Assembly (NCBI RefSeq): GCF_041296385.1
Contig: NC_091015.1
Location: 90,690,004-90,754,003 of the forward strand
Source of the DNA: Aphelocoma coerulescens
Lineage: Eukaryota > Chordata > Aves > Passeriformes > Corvidae
DNA: 64,000 nucleotides
Direction of reading: 5' to 3'
The notes beneath the pieces were generated by a model that worked only from the letters and a program-made list of their open reading frames with translations, did not search any database and was not told where the DNA came from. The translations under genes were made by a program, and so were the position numbers. Below are positions 13,401 to 25,492 of this stretch, piece after piece (position 1 is the stretch's first letter; each line of letters starts with the position of its first letter).

Positions 13401-16251
13401 TATGTATATATATATATATGTATATATATTACACATATATAAAATTTTCTCCATTGTTTGAGCTCTTTCAAACCAGGATGAAAAGTAGAGAAGAGGCACC
13501 CTATTAACATGCATTGACACATTAATTATAGCAGTAGAAGTACAGGGGATAAGGTTTGGATACAAACCCTAAATGTTCTTTGCTGCATATCTGGAGATAG
13601 TTGTGTTACAGGAAAAATCAAGTCCAAGTTCTAATCAATCAGAATGATCTAACCAACAAAATGCCCACTGTGAGTGGGCAAGGGGAAACATAGGCAGTCT
13701 GATGGATTTCAAATCAGACATATTTGAGGCTCTGGAAGGGAAAGTAGTGAGAAATGACAGGTTTTATCCCAATTATTGGGATGCCAGTAACAGCCCTGTT
13801 TTATCAAATGGCCTAGCAGGAGTATATTGTATTATGAAAGAAACCTGTTTGTGGAGGAAATAGGAGGTTTTAAAGCAAGTTGGAGTACTATGCAAATAAA
13901 GAACCTGCAGAGACTGTGAAGTAAAACATTTTAGTATTTAGGGCTGTTTCTCACCCAAATGATTCCTCTTGCAGTGAATGACTGTTGAGAGGGCATAGTA
14001 AAGGAGCAAATAAAGCAAAGACTTTAAGAAATATTATCTTAAGAACCTTTGACTTCTTTTTAACTAAATTCAAAGATGCGGAAGTAGTCATTCAGAAGGA
14101 ATTATCCTCAAGAGCAATACACCAGAATGTCAAGCTCAAAGTTAAAAAAGTTTGTGTACTACTTCCTTAACATGACTTTTTTCACTGCTTACTTGAGAAA
14201 AATGTCCTATCATTTAGTTAACAGAGATACGATGCTTCATAAATCCATTCAAGCAATGTTTTCTATGGAAGGGAATTAATTATTATCCTTTTATTTAGAA
14301 AATATTTCCGTTATAAAAAAAAAATGCTAAACATAACTGTGCTTGAAAGAGATATATTTCAACAATAGTAGAGAAGATTAAAATGTGATGAATATGAAAG
14401 CAATTTGACAAAAAGTTCTCTAAACTGATAAATTTCAGGCTGATGCTGATTCTTTTTCATCATTTCCACTTGTCCTTGAAAAACATGAAGTTGCTGTATT
14501 AATTCATCACCTACTAGTTTCAGATTGATTAGGTAATAACAACTTTGGATCCTACTGGTGCATTGTTTAGACTATCTGTAAATAAGTAATTCATCTCACT
14601 TGAGCGCTTCTCCTTCTGGTTTAGTAAATAAATACTGGCAAAAACAGTACAGTGTTTCAAAGCACGAGGTTTTAATCAGAACTGTGATGCTGATAATATC
14701 TAGAAGGGGTTTAATTGGAGTGTTTTGTGATGATTTAATTTTGGTTGCATGTTGCACAACAAAAGCAGTTCTTTATAGAGTCATAATAGCAGAATGGTTT
14801 AGTTCACCCAGCCAAAGGTTTCACAACTGCAAGCTTGGGGGAGGAAAGTAAGAGACTGAGCACTGGCTTGTTACTCCAATAAGGCTGGATTTAGAAGCTT
14901 CTGCAGTATAGGCACTTATTCCTGTCTCCATATCTTGCTGCTATCAACCACATGCATGATATAAACACTTCACAGGGCTCCCCATCTTGACAGCAATCTT
15001 TTGGCCATATCTTTTGGAGATTTATTGCAAAACAGAAACAAAAATAACACAAATTACACTTAAAAAAATTTATAGAGATAGTAGCAATAACTGTAGAGTG
15101 AGACATTTATGTCTGAAATAATGGTATCGTTTAGAAATATACAGGCCTGCCATGATAGCAGAGATCTTAAGAAGGGAGGCAACCAAGATCAGTGGTGATA
15201 AGACACAGGGCATAGGCTGGAACTGCTTATGGCTACAACCAAGTCACCAGTGGTCAGCTAAAACAATGCCAACCCATGGTGGGACAAAACATCTCTGAGG
15301 GGTGACAGAGAGAGCAAAGAAATAGAACCTAAAAAATGTAAAATGTATTTATTATGACTGTAACATGGAATTTCAGATCAGTAAAGGAAAAGATGTAAAA
15401 AAAGTCTTAATAAATGCATAGAAGTGACTCTAAATGGATTCTAGGTAAGGAAGAAGTAATCATATTTATTTAAGAGATCAAAATGATGTTACTACCCGTG
15501 AATTGTACCAGATGTTGACATCTTGCCATACAGTCCCCAATCCCCATCAGGCTGAAGTGCCCAAATTTAGAACCCAGAGGAGCACTGGGAGGGTGAGCAT
15601 AACACTAGGAAGAGTGGAAACTGTAAGATGTGTGTGTGTAACTGTCTCAAGTGATTTCTGAAGTTAGGAGAGTGTGCTATTGTACTTCACTTCATGGAAC
15701 CCTGATTACATACAAGTCTGATTTGGTATGGCAAACTGCTGGGGGGAAAAAACACCATGAAGGAAACAAGCAACTCTTCTCCTCAAGAAGGCTTCGGTTT
15801 GAGCAGGATTCTACATATAGGAGTAAAAATTCCATTTGCTCTGAATTTTGGAGCTATTATCTTTTCTACTGTAAATTTTTCAATGCTGTAACTGACTGCT
15901 CTTCCACCTTTGAGTGTCTCTGTGAAGATAACTGCTAAAACTCACGGTCATTGTTCTTGAGGGCGGGAATCCTTTTTCAGCACTGTTAAGTGCTCTTAAG
16001 GGAGCAAAAATATCTTGAAGCACTCATAAAAGGCAGCAGTTTCTGACTGTTTCTAACTTCCAAACACTGGGGAAACAGTTTGGTATCTGCTCAGTAGCAG
16101 CAGCCTTACTTTTTGTAAGCTTCATAAATTTCCAGGGTTTAGACTAGTGTTGTTATTAAACATAAAGAAGAATGGAATAATATATATATATATTTTTTTT
16201 TAATGCTTGTATGTTTCAGATTATGGACACAATATTATTTTCTTCACTTGA
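10426..16251 (+). other. Intron sequence, no other gene seen
   Basis: AT-rich unique sequence. The only distinctive element is the (AT)n block at 13384-13444. Open frames of 60-100 codons at 13196-13565, 13985-14170, 14600-14851 and 15651-15938 have no paired splice sites and no recognisable motif, so I treat them as chance. Confidence 0.4.
13384..13444. repeat. (AT)n / (TATG)n microsatellite
   Basis: Runs of TATATA broken by TATG units (TATATGTATATATATA and similar). A 13-base A run lies just upstream at about 13348. Confidence 0.9.
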
Positions 16252-16597
16252 TGTAGAAGGATTCCTTGTGGAACAGGGGCATATGATACCCCAGGACAGT
16301 CTGGACACCCCAGGGCTGCTGTGGAAATACCCCTGAACTGGCCTCAGGCTGCAGGCAGGCCTGGAAGACACCTGGCAGCAGGCAGCCTTGAAAATCCTTG
16401 GCAAAGTTATACACTGGTCAGCTCCCCCCACTCCTTAGAGGCTGTCTTGTGGGAATAGGGCATGAATCTTTGCAAAGTAGATATAAGTTAGTGAAAGTAA
16501 ACAATAAAGTGGAGCACGATGCTCAAATCGTACCGGTGTTCGTGTCGTGACTCTGGCCGGCTCCCCTGCACTCGGGACCCCCCCTTCCCCTGCAAAA
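16252..16597 (+). mobile_element. Solo LTR, ERVK-type (class II) endogenous retrovirus, plus strand
   Basis: Begins TGTAGAAGG. It has a TATA-like TATAAG at 16482 and an AATAAA polyadenylation signal at 16503-16508, in the right order for U3-R-U5 on the plus strand. A GC-rich U5 with TCGTGACTCTGGCCGG follows, a pattern I associate with avian class II LTRs. The flanking 6-mer ACTTGA occurs immediately before the start (16246-16251) and at 16598-16603; a 6-bp duplication fits class II elements. Three extra A's stand between the expected terminal CA (16594) and the second ACTTGA, so the exact right end is uncertain. At about 345 bp it is short, as expected for this class. No primer binding site or gag sequence follows, so it is a solo LTR. 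Confidence 0.75.
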
Positions 16598-16763
16598 ACT
16601 TGACTTGCTCAGCCAGTGAGTTCCAGGAAGAGTCAAACCTTAGCACCAAACAAAAGGCAAGGTGAAAAATCATAGTCACTATAATGCTAGCACATATTGG
16701 TGACAAATAATGTTGAGGTCCCATCTGGAAAAGTAAATTTTGGCATATTCCACTAAATAAGCT

Positions 16764-17320
16764 TGTACTGATTTTGGCTGGGATACAGTCAATTTTCTTC
16801 AGAGCAGCTAATGTGGGGCTGTGTTTAGGATTTGTGCTGAACACAGTGATGCTAATAGAGATGTTTTTGTTATCACTGAGCATGGCTTGCACAGACCCAA
16901 GGCTTTTTCTGCTTTTCACACTGCCGTGCTGGTGAGGGGGCCAGGGGTGTGTGGGAAGCTGGGAGGAGACAAAACTAGGGCAGATGATTCAAACTGACCA
17001 AAGGGATATTCCATACCATAAGACATCATTTTGGAGTGATGGCATTTGTCTTCCCAAGTCACTGTTACCTCTGATGGGTCTTTGCTGTCCTGGAGATGGC
17101 TGAATACCAGTCTGGTCATGGGAAGTAGTGAATTAATTCCTTTTTTTTTTTTCTTTGCTAGTGTGCACTTTTTTGTTTTGCTTTTCCTATTAATCTGTCT
17201 TTATCTCAACCCATGAGTCTCCTATCTTTCATGCTTTCAATTCTCTTCCTGATCCTGCTGGTGGAGGAGTGGGCCAGTGGCTGCCTGGGGCTTGGCTGCT
17301 GGCAGGGTTAAACCACGACA
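16764..17320 (+). mobile_element. Solo LTR, ERVL-type passerine family, plus strand
   Basis: Begins TGTACTGATTTTGGCTGGGA and ends with AAACCACGACA, both typical of a very common songbird LTR family. Internal landmarks are a segment around 'gggatattccataccata' and the 3' stretch 'tctttatctcaaccca'. The usual polyadenylation word is degenerate here (ATTAAT near 17189). No target-site duplication is convincing: AAGCT before and ACGTT after share three of five bases. About 557 bp. The missing clean duplication and the decayed signal suggest an old insertion. Only 166 bases separate it from the ERVK LTR to the left. Confidence 0.82.
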
Positions 17321-17902
17321 ACGTTTCACTGATGAAATGGAACTGTCTGTACACTTGTCAAATTAGGTGAATTAATTCCAAAATTCATATGGGATAATTA
17401 GAAAATTTTTATGACTCCTAAATGAGCAGCAAGGGGAAAGCAAGGATCATCTCCTTTGGAGAGTATAGGGAGCATTTTAATTAAAACAATAAACTTTATA
17501 GTATAGATTGGAGATAGCACTTTAACATACTAATACCTAAGTGTGAAGGCTGCACAATAATTTAAAGGTGGCAGTTTCGATTTAGTATAACTCTTTGCAC
17601 AAAGAGATAGTGAAGAGAGTAATCAATTATCTAGTGCTGAGGGTTACCAAACAAGGCTGAAGTGACAGCAAAAGGCAATGAATGCATAGTGGAAAAGGTG
17701 AGTTTGCAAATTTAAAGGCTTAGATGCAAGAGCAACAAACTGAGTGAGTAATGGTTCATGCAGTAACGAAAATCAGATGCTGCTGACATAAAGCCTCTTG
17801 CTGTTTGTGCCACTGAACATTGATACTGATGCTGCGTGCTTATTTGTAATGATGGCCTCAATTGCCACAAGGAGGAAGGGAAGGTTTGGTATAGTTACAT
17901 TG

Positions 17903-17948
17903 CTCTTTATAACATGTGCATTACATACTCTTTATAACACGTGCATTA
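17903..17948. repeat. Tandem duplication, 25-bp period
   Basis: CTCTTTATAACATGTGCATTA at 17903-17923 is repeated at 17928-17948 with a single T-to-C change. Confidence 0.85.
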
Positions 17949-20705
17949 AGTTATCATGAACATCACTAATTATTAAATCAGGTGTGAGAAAGGGATTTTA
18001 AAAGGCTGGTGATTATTGCTGTGATTGAGTATCATATGCAGTGGTTGATTAGGTGCCATATATGCAAGAGGCTAAGTGAGTTGTTATATTAAAAAATTGG
18101 AAATAGCTACACAAATTCCTTTTTAGTACAGGGTTGGGGAAAGCATGTCATCTTTCTTGTAGACTAATCTTGTAGACAGAAAAACCTTTATTGGAACAGC
18201 ATCAGAAAAAAACCCAGGCTTGATATTGTTTACATTTCTCTGATGCAGAAAAAAGCAAGTGAAGGGTGGAAGAAAGACTGAAAATTGTGTGCACTTAAAA
18301 TCAAGGCAGAGCGTGAGGAAACAGTCTTTGCAAGTTGATTTTACTCTTCAATAGCCCAATGCTCTTCATCACATATTGATGTTTTGATTTCATCATAACT
18401 GGCCTTGAGGCCTTGTATTTTGCAAGGTTTCATCTTTTTGCTTTTCAGCATCAGTAGTTTATGAAGAAACCAGCATGACTGGGGTAAAAGCAGATGGTTT
18501 ATTTATTTCTAAGACAGACATAGTCGCATGATAGAGATTCTGAAGAAGAGAAGCAAGTGTATTTTGCAAGCTTACTGCATCAAGAAGGAGCATTTTTATG
18601 TGGAGGGTATATTTATGCTTGAGTGTCACCAGTGGCTCCTGTTGTTACCCCAGAAGAATGGGTGCGGACTGAGTTTCTGATGATTTGTGCTACGCAGATT
18701 TAGAGACAAAGTATGGAGGCTCATGTGGTTCTCAGAGCTGCACCATCACTTCAGATGGACGGAGATATAGTCAGTTACATTTGGAAAGAGGAACCTACAA
18801 TGAAGAATGAGCATTTTCATTCAGCATAATAAAACATTCTAAAAAGGAAAAGGATGTTATGTATTGAAGATATTGTTTACACGACTTTAATAGGCAGAGT
18901 ATTGTCTGCTGAGTCATGTGGAGCTCCATTTCAAGATTCTTTAACCTCAGAGCTTACATATACCCAGCTCAGCAAGCTAATCTAAGTGGGTGAAATCCCT
19001 CTATAAGCATTAAGCTCCTGATTTAGCTTTTCTGCTCATAGCACAGGCGCATGTTCACACATCCAGAACACTCAGGCTGCTTTAAATAGCCTATCTTTCA
19101 ATCAGAAGTTAGGAGAATCTACCTCTGTAATTTGGTTGCATTGTAGAAGCTAAAGAAAAGTACTTCTGTCAGTATTAAGGGTGTCACACTTTTGAATGTG
19201 TTGGATATTATCCTCTTGCATTGCTTCTACACACTCTTGCAGAAGAAAAATACCTTTAGCTGAGGCTTAAGCAAAATTCTTTCATTCCCTCAGAGTACAT
19301 GTTTAGCTAGACCTTTTAAAAAATGACATACTGACTCTTTGCACTTCTCATGTAACAATAAAAATGAGGCATATGTATTTTAAAATGAAACCCAAACATT
19401 AGAGTTAAAAATAAAAGGAAGTTATAATTCCCTAATAGGCTGTATATAAATAGAAAAGAAATGGGCAGTAATAAATATTTTAAAATTATGTAGCTAGCAA
19501 TAAACAGTTAAGGAAAAAGGTCTGTGCTTTGCACTATTCTTGTATTAGCTCTTCAGTCTTACTGTATTTTTTAAAGTGTTGTTTTTTTATACATATGCAG
19601 ATATGAGTGTCTCAGAACACGTGTACAACACAAAGAATACATTGACTGGATAAATGTTATGTTGGAGAACTAAATCTAGTGAAGCAATTCCAATTTGCTG
19701 TTATCTGGATGACCATTGCTTACACCAATGTAGGTAGTTTCTACATGAAGAATGAAGAATTTGTTTGGATTTTTTTTCCCACCACTGATAATGATACCAA
19801 TAATGAGGCAAATGTTTAAAATGGCAAACAAAGCAAGAGTATAAACTGAAGCCAGGCATATATAGATGCATAATGACTGTTGCTAAATTTTCTGAGGGCA
19901 AAGTTCAAGAAGTTTGACTTATGGTGTGTTAACAGCATGAAACTTTTGCTTGGCCTCAAACAGAAGCTGCCATTCACAGTGTCCAAGTATAGGGTTCTGT
20001 GCTGAGACAGCATGAAGTGGCACTGTTTTCCAAATATCCAGCTTATATCCAGCAAATATCCATGACTGAAGATCTTGAATCTGTTTTGAAATCATGCTAA
20101 TTAGTGGGAAATTTAAAATATTTTCTGTGGTTCAAGGCTTCAAAAAGTAGCTTGTTACCTTACAATTTTTTCAATTCAACTTTGACAAAGTTTCTCTTTC
20201 TGGGAAACTGTAGGAAAACTGGAAGAGCATTAAGGAATTGTCAATGTTTAAAACATCCCAGTGGGTTTATAATCCTGGCTGCCAGATCCTGTCATGACAC
20301 ACCCTGGCAAGTCCCTGGCATTTCTAATCCCAAGGAGACACAGACCCTGCCATGCCTTGGCACTGGGAAGCACAGGATAAGCCTTTGCTGGCATAGGTGA
20401 ACCCTTGACTAGGAAGGCAATGGTGTGGAGATGGATGATGCTCACTAGGAATGCAGCTTCTGCATCAGGAGATTTAAATGGTTATTCAGTAGCTTTAGCA
20501 GTACCAAGACCTCTGATTTTGAATTTTGACTTTTTCTCCCAATGTTGATAATTCACTAAACCAAGTCCCAATCCTCTGTTGAGACTGGCCTGCATTTAGT
20601 CTGAGGATGAGAAATTTCAAAGTGTGCTTTTGATTGCATAACCATAACTGAGGACACCACCATAATCACAGGCAGATATTGGCTAATGACAGTGTAATGA
20701 ATCAT

Positions 20706-20727
20706 AACTTGCACTATAGTGCAAGTT
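20706..20727. repeat. Perfect 22-bp palindrome
   Basis: The 11-mer AACTTGCACTA is followed immediately by its exact reverse complement. With one mismatch the symmetry extends to 20703-20730. No gene or repeat boundary is adjacent. Confidence 0.85.
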
Positions 20728-22606
20728 GTGGGCTGGTTTTGTGTATGTATGTTTTAGACTTCACATTACTTTGTACCAGGAATTTACACCTTTTAGTAAC
20801 CTTATTGGATTTTGACACTATTTAAAAGAAAATGCCTGCAGGTTATGAGTAACAAGGCTGAGAAAGACTCAATCCATATTATATTCCTCCAATACTCAGC
20901 ATCAAGAGAGATTTTGCTGAATGTGAGGAAAAGTCATTTCACATAGTAATGCTGGCACGAAGCCTAGTTTCTTTATGGAGGTAAGATAAATGAAAATCAA
21001 GGTAGAGATATATTTATTTGATCATACTTTTTTTTTTCCTTTTTCCCCCTCTATATCAGCTTCTAAATAAAGTTATTAAAGATAATTCCAGCCCCTTTAG
21101 TAAACTAGATTTTATTTGAAGGAAAAGTGGTCTGTGCTCCTGGGAGCAATTTGTTACTCTAAAATGGCTTTCTCTGAGGTGTTTATTGAAATGGAGAAAT
21201 TATTCCCCATATTCTCTCCATTTGGAATGGAAAGCTACTCTAATACAGTGAATGATCCAAGGAAATGAGGAGTGCAGGGCAAAAGAGTTTTTGATGAAAG
21301 CGTGGGAGAGACAGGCTCAGGAAGCAGAGAGTAAAATCATTTGAGGAAATGGGAACATGAAGTGCAAGTGTGTGAAGAGAGTGATGACCACATTTTTCAT
21401 TGGCAGAGTAATGATGACAATTTGAAAGTTATTTAGAAAAGTGCCATGCCATGCTTTAGGCACTTTTATGTTGACCTTTTTGTGGATCAACTTCTTGGAG
21501 AGAGAATCAGGTTCATCGATTTCTTGAGAAACTTAAGGGAGTGAGACTTAAATTCTGTAGTAGAGGAGTGAGACTTAAGTTCTTCTGGATGAGTTCAGGA
21601 GAATTTGTAAACAACAAAGTATTATTAATGGAATATTTTGAGATCTGTGACATTTTCAGGTATCTTCTTTATTATGGAAAATGCTCAATCCTATGTGAGA
21701 TTCCATTTACTTTCAGTTTTCCAGCTTTGAAGCTGGGACCAGGACTAGGTGAACAAGGTCTCCTGGAACTGCTGATGTGCAGGACAACAGTGGTGATTGT
21801 ACCCTAAAACTATGCTCTACTGGGTATCTTTTCTATCCACAGTATTTGTCCTCTGGTAAATGATAATTTCCTGCTTATGGAGTACTTCACATATGAAAGA
21901 ACTGTAGGATCAAGAACGCTATAATCTTGAGGATTTCTTTGTATTACCTTTCTTCAAAACTTAACTGGGAGCAACAAAGGATAGGTACAGATTTTGAATG
22001 TCTCTATAAATAAACACAGTTTTGCACTCATACTCAGCATCCCAGGAAAGCTGAAACATTGTGAGACACTGGCAAGATAATCTCTCCTCATCCCCACCTC
22101 CAAAAGGAAAATCAAATAACTCAATAGACATCTTCTTTTTTCCTTTTTTTTTCCTTTCCAATACACTTAGCAGGAAGATAAAGAAGCTAGTGAATATTCT
22201 CTTTCCAAAGTATGTCTAAAATTCTCTATGGCTCATCTTCAAGGCCAGCTCTCACTCAAACTTTGTGTCTGTTGTGCCCTATATCCTCTGACTGGCCCTA
22301 CCTTTTATCCAAGGTATCAGCTGCACCAAGAGGCAGCTGGTCACTCGTGCTCATCTCGCTTCTGCCCTTTAATCTCAATTTATCACCACATGTCTGTGGC
22401 CAAGCCCAGCTCCCTACTTGGACAGCCTTCACAGTCCTGTTCTGCAGTTATTCTGTTTTAGTAACACCTGCTGTAATGTATAAGATCAAAATAATATGCC
22501 CCTACCAAAGAAAACCATAACTGAAAGAAACCTCAGTTCCTCCAAATTATGTCTCTTAAACAGGCTGCTTTTCAGTTCGACTTTTTGTCTTCCATGTCTG
22601 CAACGC

Positions 22607-23963
22607 TGTCGGGGTTTGATGCTGGCTAAGTGCCAGGCACCCCCAAAAAACCTACTCACTCATTTTCCTCTGCTATAGCTAAGCAGAGAAGGGGAAATTA
22701 AAATGAAAACTTCATGAGTTGAGATAAGGATTCGGGGAAAAACATTTTAAGGGCAAAACAGGTTCAAGACTTAAACAGTAAAAAGAAAATTTATTATTCA
22801 CAGAATTAAAAGTAAAAAGGGCAATAAGAACTAAAATAAACCTTTAGAACACTTACCTTCTTCCCAGCCCCTCCCTCTTTCCCACTGACAGTGCAAGGAG
22901 ACAAAACATGGGGTTTTGGTCAGTCGTTCACTTTCTAAGAATCTTTCTTCAGTTCATTCAGGGAAAGGATTTCTTTCTTCTGTTGTGCCATGGGTTCTTT
23001 CCCATGGCAGACAGTTCTCTGTGAATTTCTCTGGCGTGGTTCTAATTCTCATGAAATCGCACTCCCGCCCAACCTGCTGTAACATGAGTCCCTCCCACAG
23101 GCCAAGCAGTCTTCCCAAAACTGCCCAGCGTGTGTCATTTTAGCACCTGGGGTATAGTATTTTAAGAATAAGCTGTTCTAGTTTGGAAGCAAGGATTCTC
23201 TGTCTCTGGAAGCAAGGGTCCTTTCTCTCTGTTCCAGTTTCTCACTAGATCACAGCTTTTTTAGCATCCACTCGCTACAGTGTGAGCATTTGTTCTCATG
23301 GGCTGCGAGTGGATCTCAGCATCCCCCCATGCAGCACATGAATTACATGGAAATAGTTTGTTATATTATAGTCCTCCACCTTGACTTGTAGAAACATCTC
23401 AGCTCTGATGCTTGGACCACCTCCTCCCTCTCCTGTTTTTCACTGACCTTGGTGCTGCCATGTTGGTTCTCCTCTTGTGTCCTCACGTCTTCTTTTTCTC
23501 TGACTCGGAAGAAAATTGTTGTCTGTAAGTATTATTGTTCTCAAGTTCTATCAATGCAAAAGTTCTTATAGAGCTTCTCTGTGCTGAAAAGATTGCTCTC
23601 GTCTGTGCTCTGTGTTTGGGAATCATTCACCATGTTTTCATCATTGGCCACGTGGTCCCCGCCGGCATCGTATGGGTGGCCCTGGCCTTGGGAGGGCCCC
23701 AGCCACGCTGGGATGGGCCCTGGAGCCTGTGCTGGGATCGCCCCTGGCAGCCACCTCACCACCCCTTGGGAGAAGAAAGAGAACTTGCCATAGTTTTTCC
23801 TTCCTTAAATATGTCATCACAGAGGCATTACCAACTTGTCTAATTGGGCTAGTAACCTGCCCAAGGTCAGAGCCTTCAGCGATTGGCTCTGTGCCGGACA
23901 CAGAAGTTTTGAGCAGCTTTTCTTCCTCGCCTACCAAAAACCAGGCTGTGTTAAACCAATGCA
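22607..23963 (-). mobile_element. Solo LTR (passerine family A, copy 1), minus strand
   Basis: Read on the minus strand it starts TGCATTGGTTTAAC at 23963 and ends in CCCCGACA at 22607. It has a TATA-like ATATTTAA near 23805 and an AATAAA signal (complement of 22790-22795). It is homologous along its length to the LTR at 26140-27216; both share the 3' segment that on the plus strand reads TGCCAGGCACCC, followed by 'ctcactca'. The flanking 5-mers are AACGC (22602-22606) and AACAC (23964-23968), a target-site duplication with one CG-to-CA change. At 1357 bp it is 280 bp longer than copy 2. No retroviral coding sequence adjoins it. Confidence 0.8.
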
Positions 23964-24990
23964 AACACATACTGTAGATTAGGGCAAATATTAATCCTAG
24001 GCATATTTGGGCATACTTAGTTGGCTCAGATGTTCATGTAGCTTTACAGTCATAAACGTTAGTGACAATTTCCTTTTAATTTAAGCTGTTAGAACTGAAA
24101 TTCCCTCAAACTCTGTAAACAAAACTCTAATTGCATGTTTCAGATCCGCTCATTAGTCTTATTCCTTTCCCTTTCACAACATCACTACCACCTCAATTGA
24201 TTTTCTTCCCTGTGACTCTGTGTAGGACTTCTTTTTCCCTCCTAGGACTCTGTTAACAGGCTTATATAAGAAATTTTTGAATGTATTTCAGGAAAACAAA
24301 TAAGGTTGTGTCTAAACTTTTAAGAAGACTCGTGATGTAGCAATGGATGTGTTTAAGGTATGATCACCACTTTTAGAACAGGATCATATCCTATTGGAGA
24401 AAAATGTTTAAAAGGAAAACAAAAAATAAGGAGATAGGCAAGGGCTTGCTTTTAGCAGTAGATTAATGAAGGTAAAAGATATTTTAGAAATAAGGCTGAA
24501 CAAAATGACATCAGACACTGGCTTTTGTCCTTATGGAAATTAAATAAATTCTTTGCAATTTTACAGGATAAGAATGGTTTATCAATTGCTTTATTTTTTT
24601 TCCTGGATTAAAACTTGACTATTTCTACCTTAACAGATTTTTTCGAGGGGGGAATATGACTGAAATGTAAGGGTTACATTAGCTTTATGTTTTGCCTAAT
24701 GCAAACTGTAATGGAAGGAACACGTAAGACAACTTTTAAATATTGTGCTGCTGTTGGCATGATTCTAATGCTATTCAAGAGATAATAGGTCTGGTTTTTT
24801 CATGTTTAAGTTAATATACTTTTTATATATGGTTAAGGTTGATGCTTTCTTGATTATTTCATTGATTTAAGCATTATCTGGACAAGAAATTGTGTTAGGA
24901 ATTACTTCAGGTGAGGGGAAAAAAGCATTGTTAAACTTGAATGGAAAAGATGTTTATTTAGAAATGCAAAATTAATTTCCTCTTTTTTAG

Positions 24991-25155
24991 TTAAAAGAAA
25001 AAAGAGCAGAAGATTTTGAGATGTCTCAGAATAGTAAGGAAAACCCAGGGAAAGAGTGTGGAAAACTTTGTTGTTCCTGGGAAATAATTAAGCCAGAAGT
25101 CATAATAAAAGATGTCATTAAAGACCGCAAAGCTTTAGATTTAGACAGTTTTTAA
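24991..25155 (+). CDS. Exon-like open segment with stop (doubtful alternative 3' exon)
   Basis: A good acceptor, TTTCCTCTTTTTTAG, is followed by 54 open codons and a TAA, in phase 0, which would be compatible with the exon ending at 10425. The peptide is Lys/Glu/Asp-rich (LKEKRAEDFEMSQNSKEN and IIKDVIKDRKALDLDSF). Against it: the plus strand is purine-rich here, which by itself favours Lys and Glu codons and lowers stop frequency, and no polyadenylation signal stands close after the stop. The exon at 31866 is a better partner for the exon at 10281. I regard this as possible but unproven. Confidence 0.15.
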   Translation, partial: LKEKRAEDFEMSQNSKENPGKECGKLCCSWEIIKPEVIIKDVIKDRKALDLDSF

Positions 25156-25410
25156 TGACATTTGGACGGCATCAATTGTTGTTATGCATGACTGCAGCAT
25201 CAGTAACACACAGTTAGTTGTATATTTTGCCTAAAATACAAGTGGTTAATAAGGTTATTGAGCAAAATCAGGAAAATTTAAGTAACCCCAAGTGCGTTTA
25301 TGTGTCTGTGTGTCAAGGCTCAGTGAAAGTTAGCTGAAGACAGCTGTGTCCTCATGCCGTCTCTTTCAGTCAGTATCTTGTTGTTCACTGTCACAGTGAC
25401 AAATGAAAAC

Positions 25411-25492
25411 ATTTCATGGCAGCAACTGTCAAAAGCCCTCTTGTGAGCCCTGCATTTTCTTTCTCTTTCTCAGTCAAGAGCTGCCATGAAAT
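25411..25492. repeat. Perfect 13-bp inverted repeat with 56-base loop
   Basis: ATTTCATGGCAGC at 25411-25423 matches GCTGCCATGAAAT at 25480-25492 exactly as its reverse complement. A smaller palindrome, GTCACAGTGAC, lies at about 25390. The surrounding 250 bases are less AT-rich than the neighbourhood and may be a conserved non-coding element. Confidence 0.8.

Larger units (their letters stand above)
17321..22601 (+). other. Intron sequence, no gene seen
   Basis: AT-rich unique DNA. It includes a short 25-bp-period duplication, a perfect palindrome and a somewhat GC-richer patch at about 20250-20450 that I cannot assign to any repeat. Confidence 0.4.

Noticed and set aside
16488..16919. 143-codon minus-strand open frame
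   Set aside because: It spans the right part of one LTR, 160 bases of spacer and the left part of another, so it cannot be an evolved gene.
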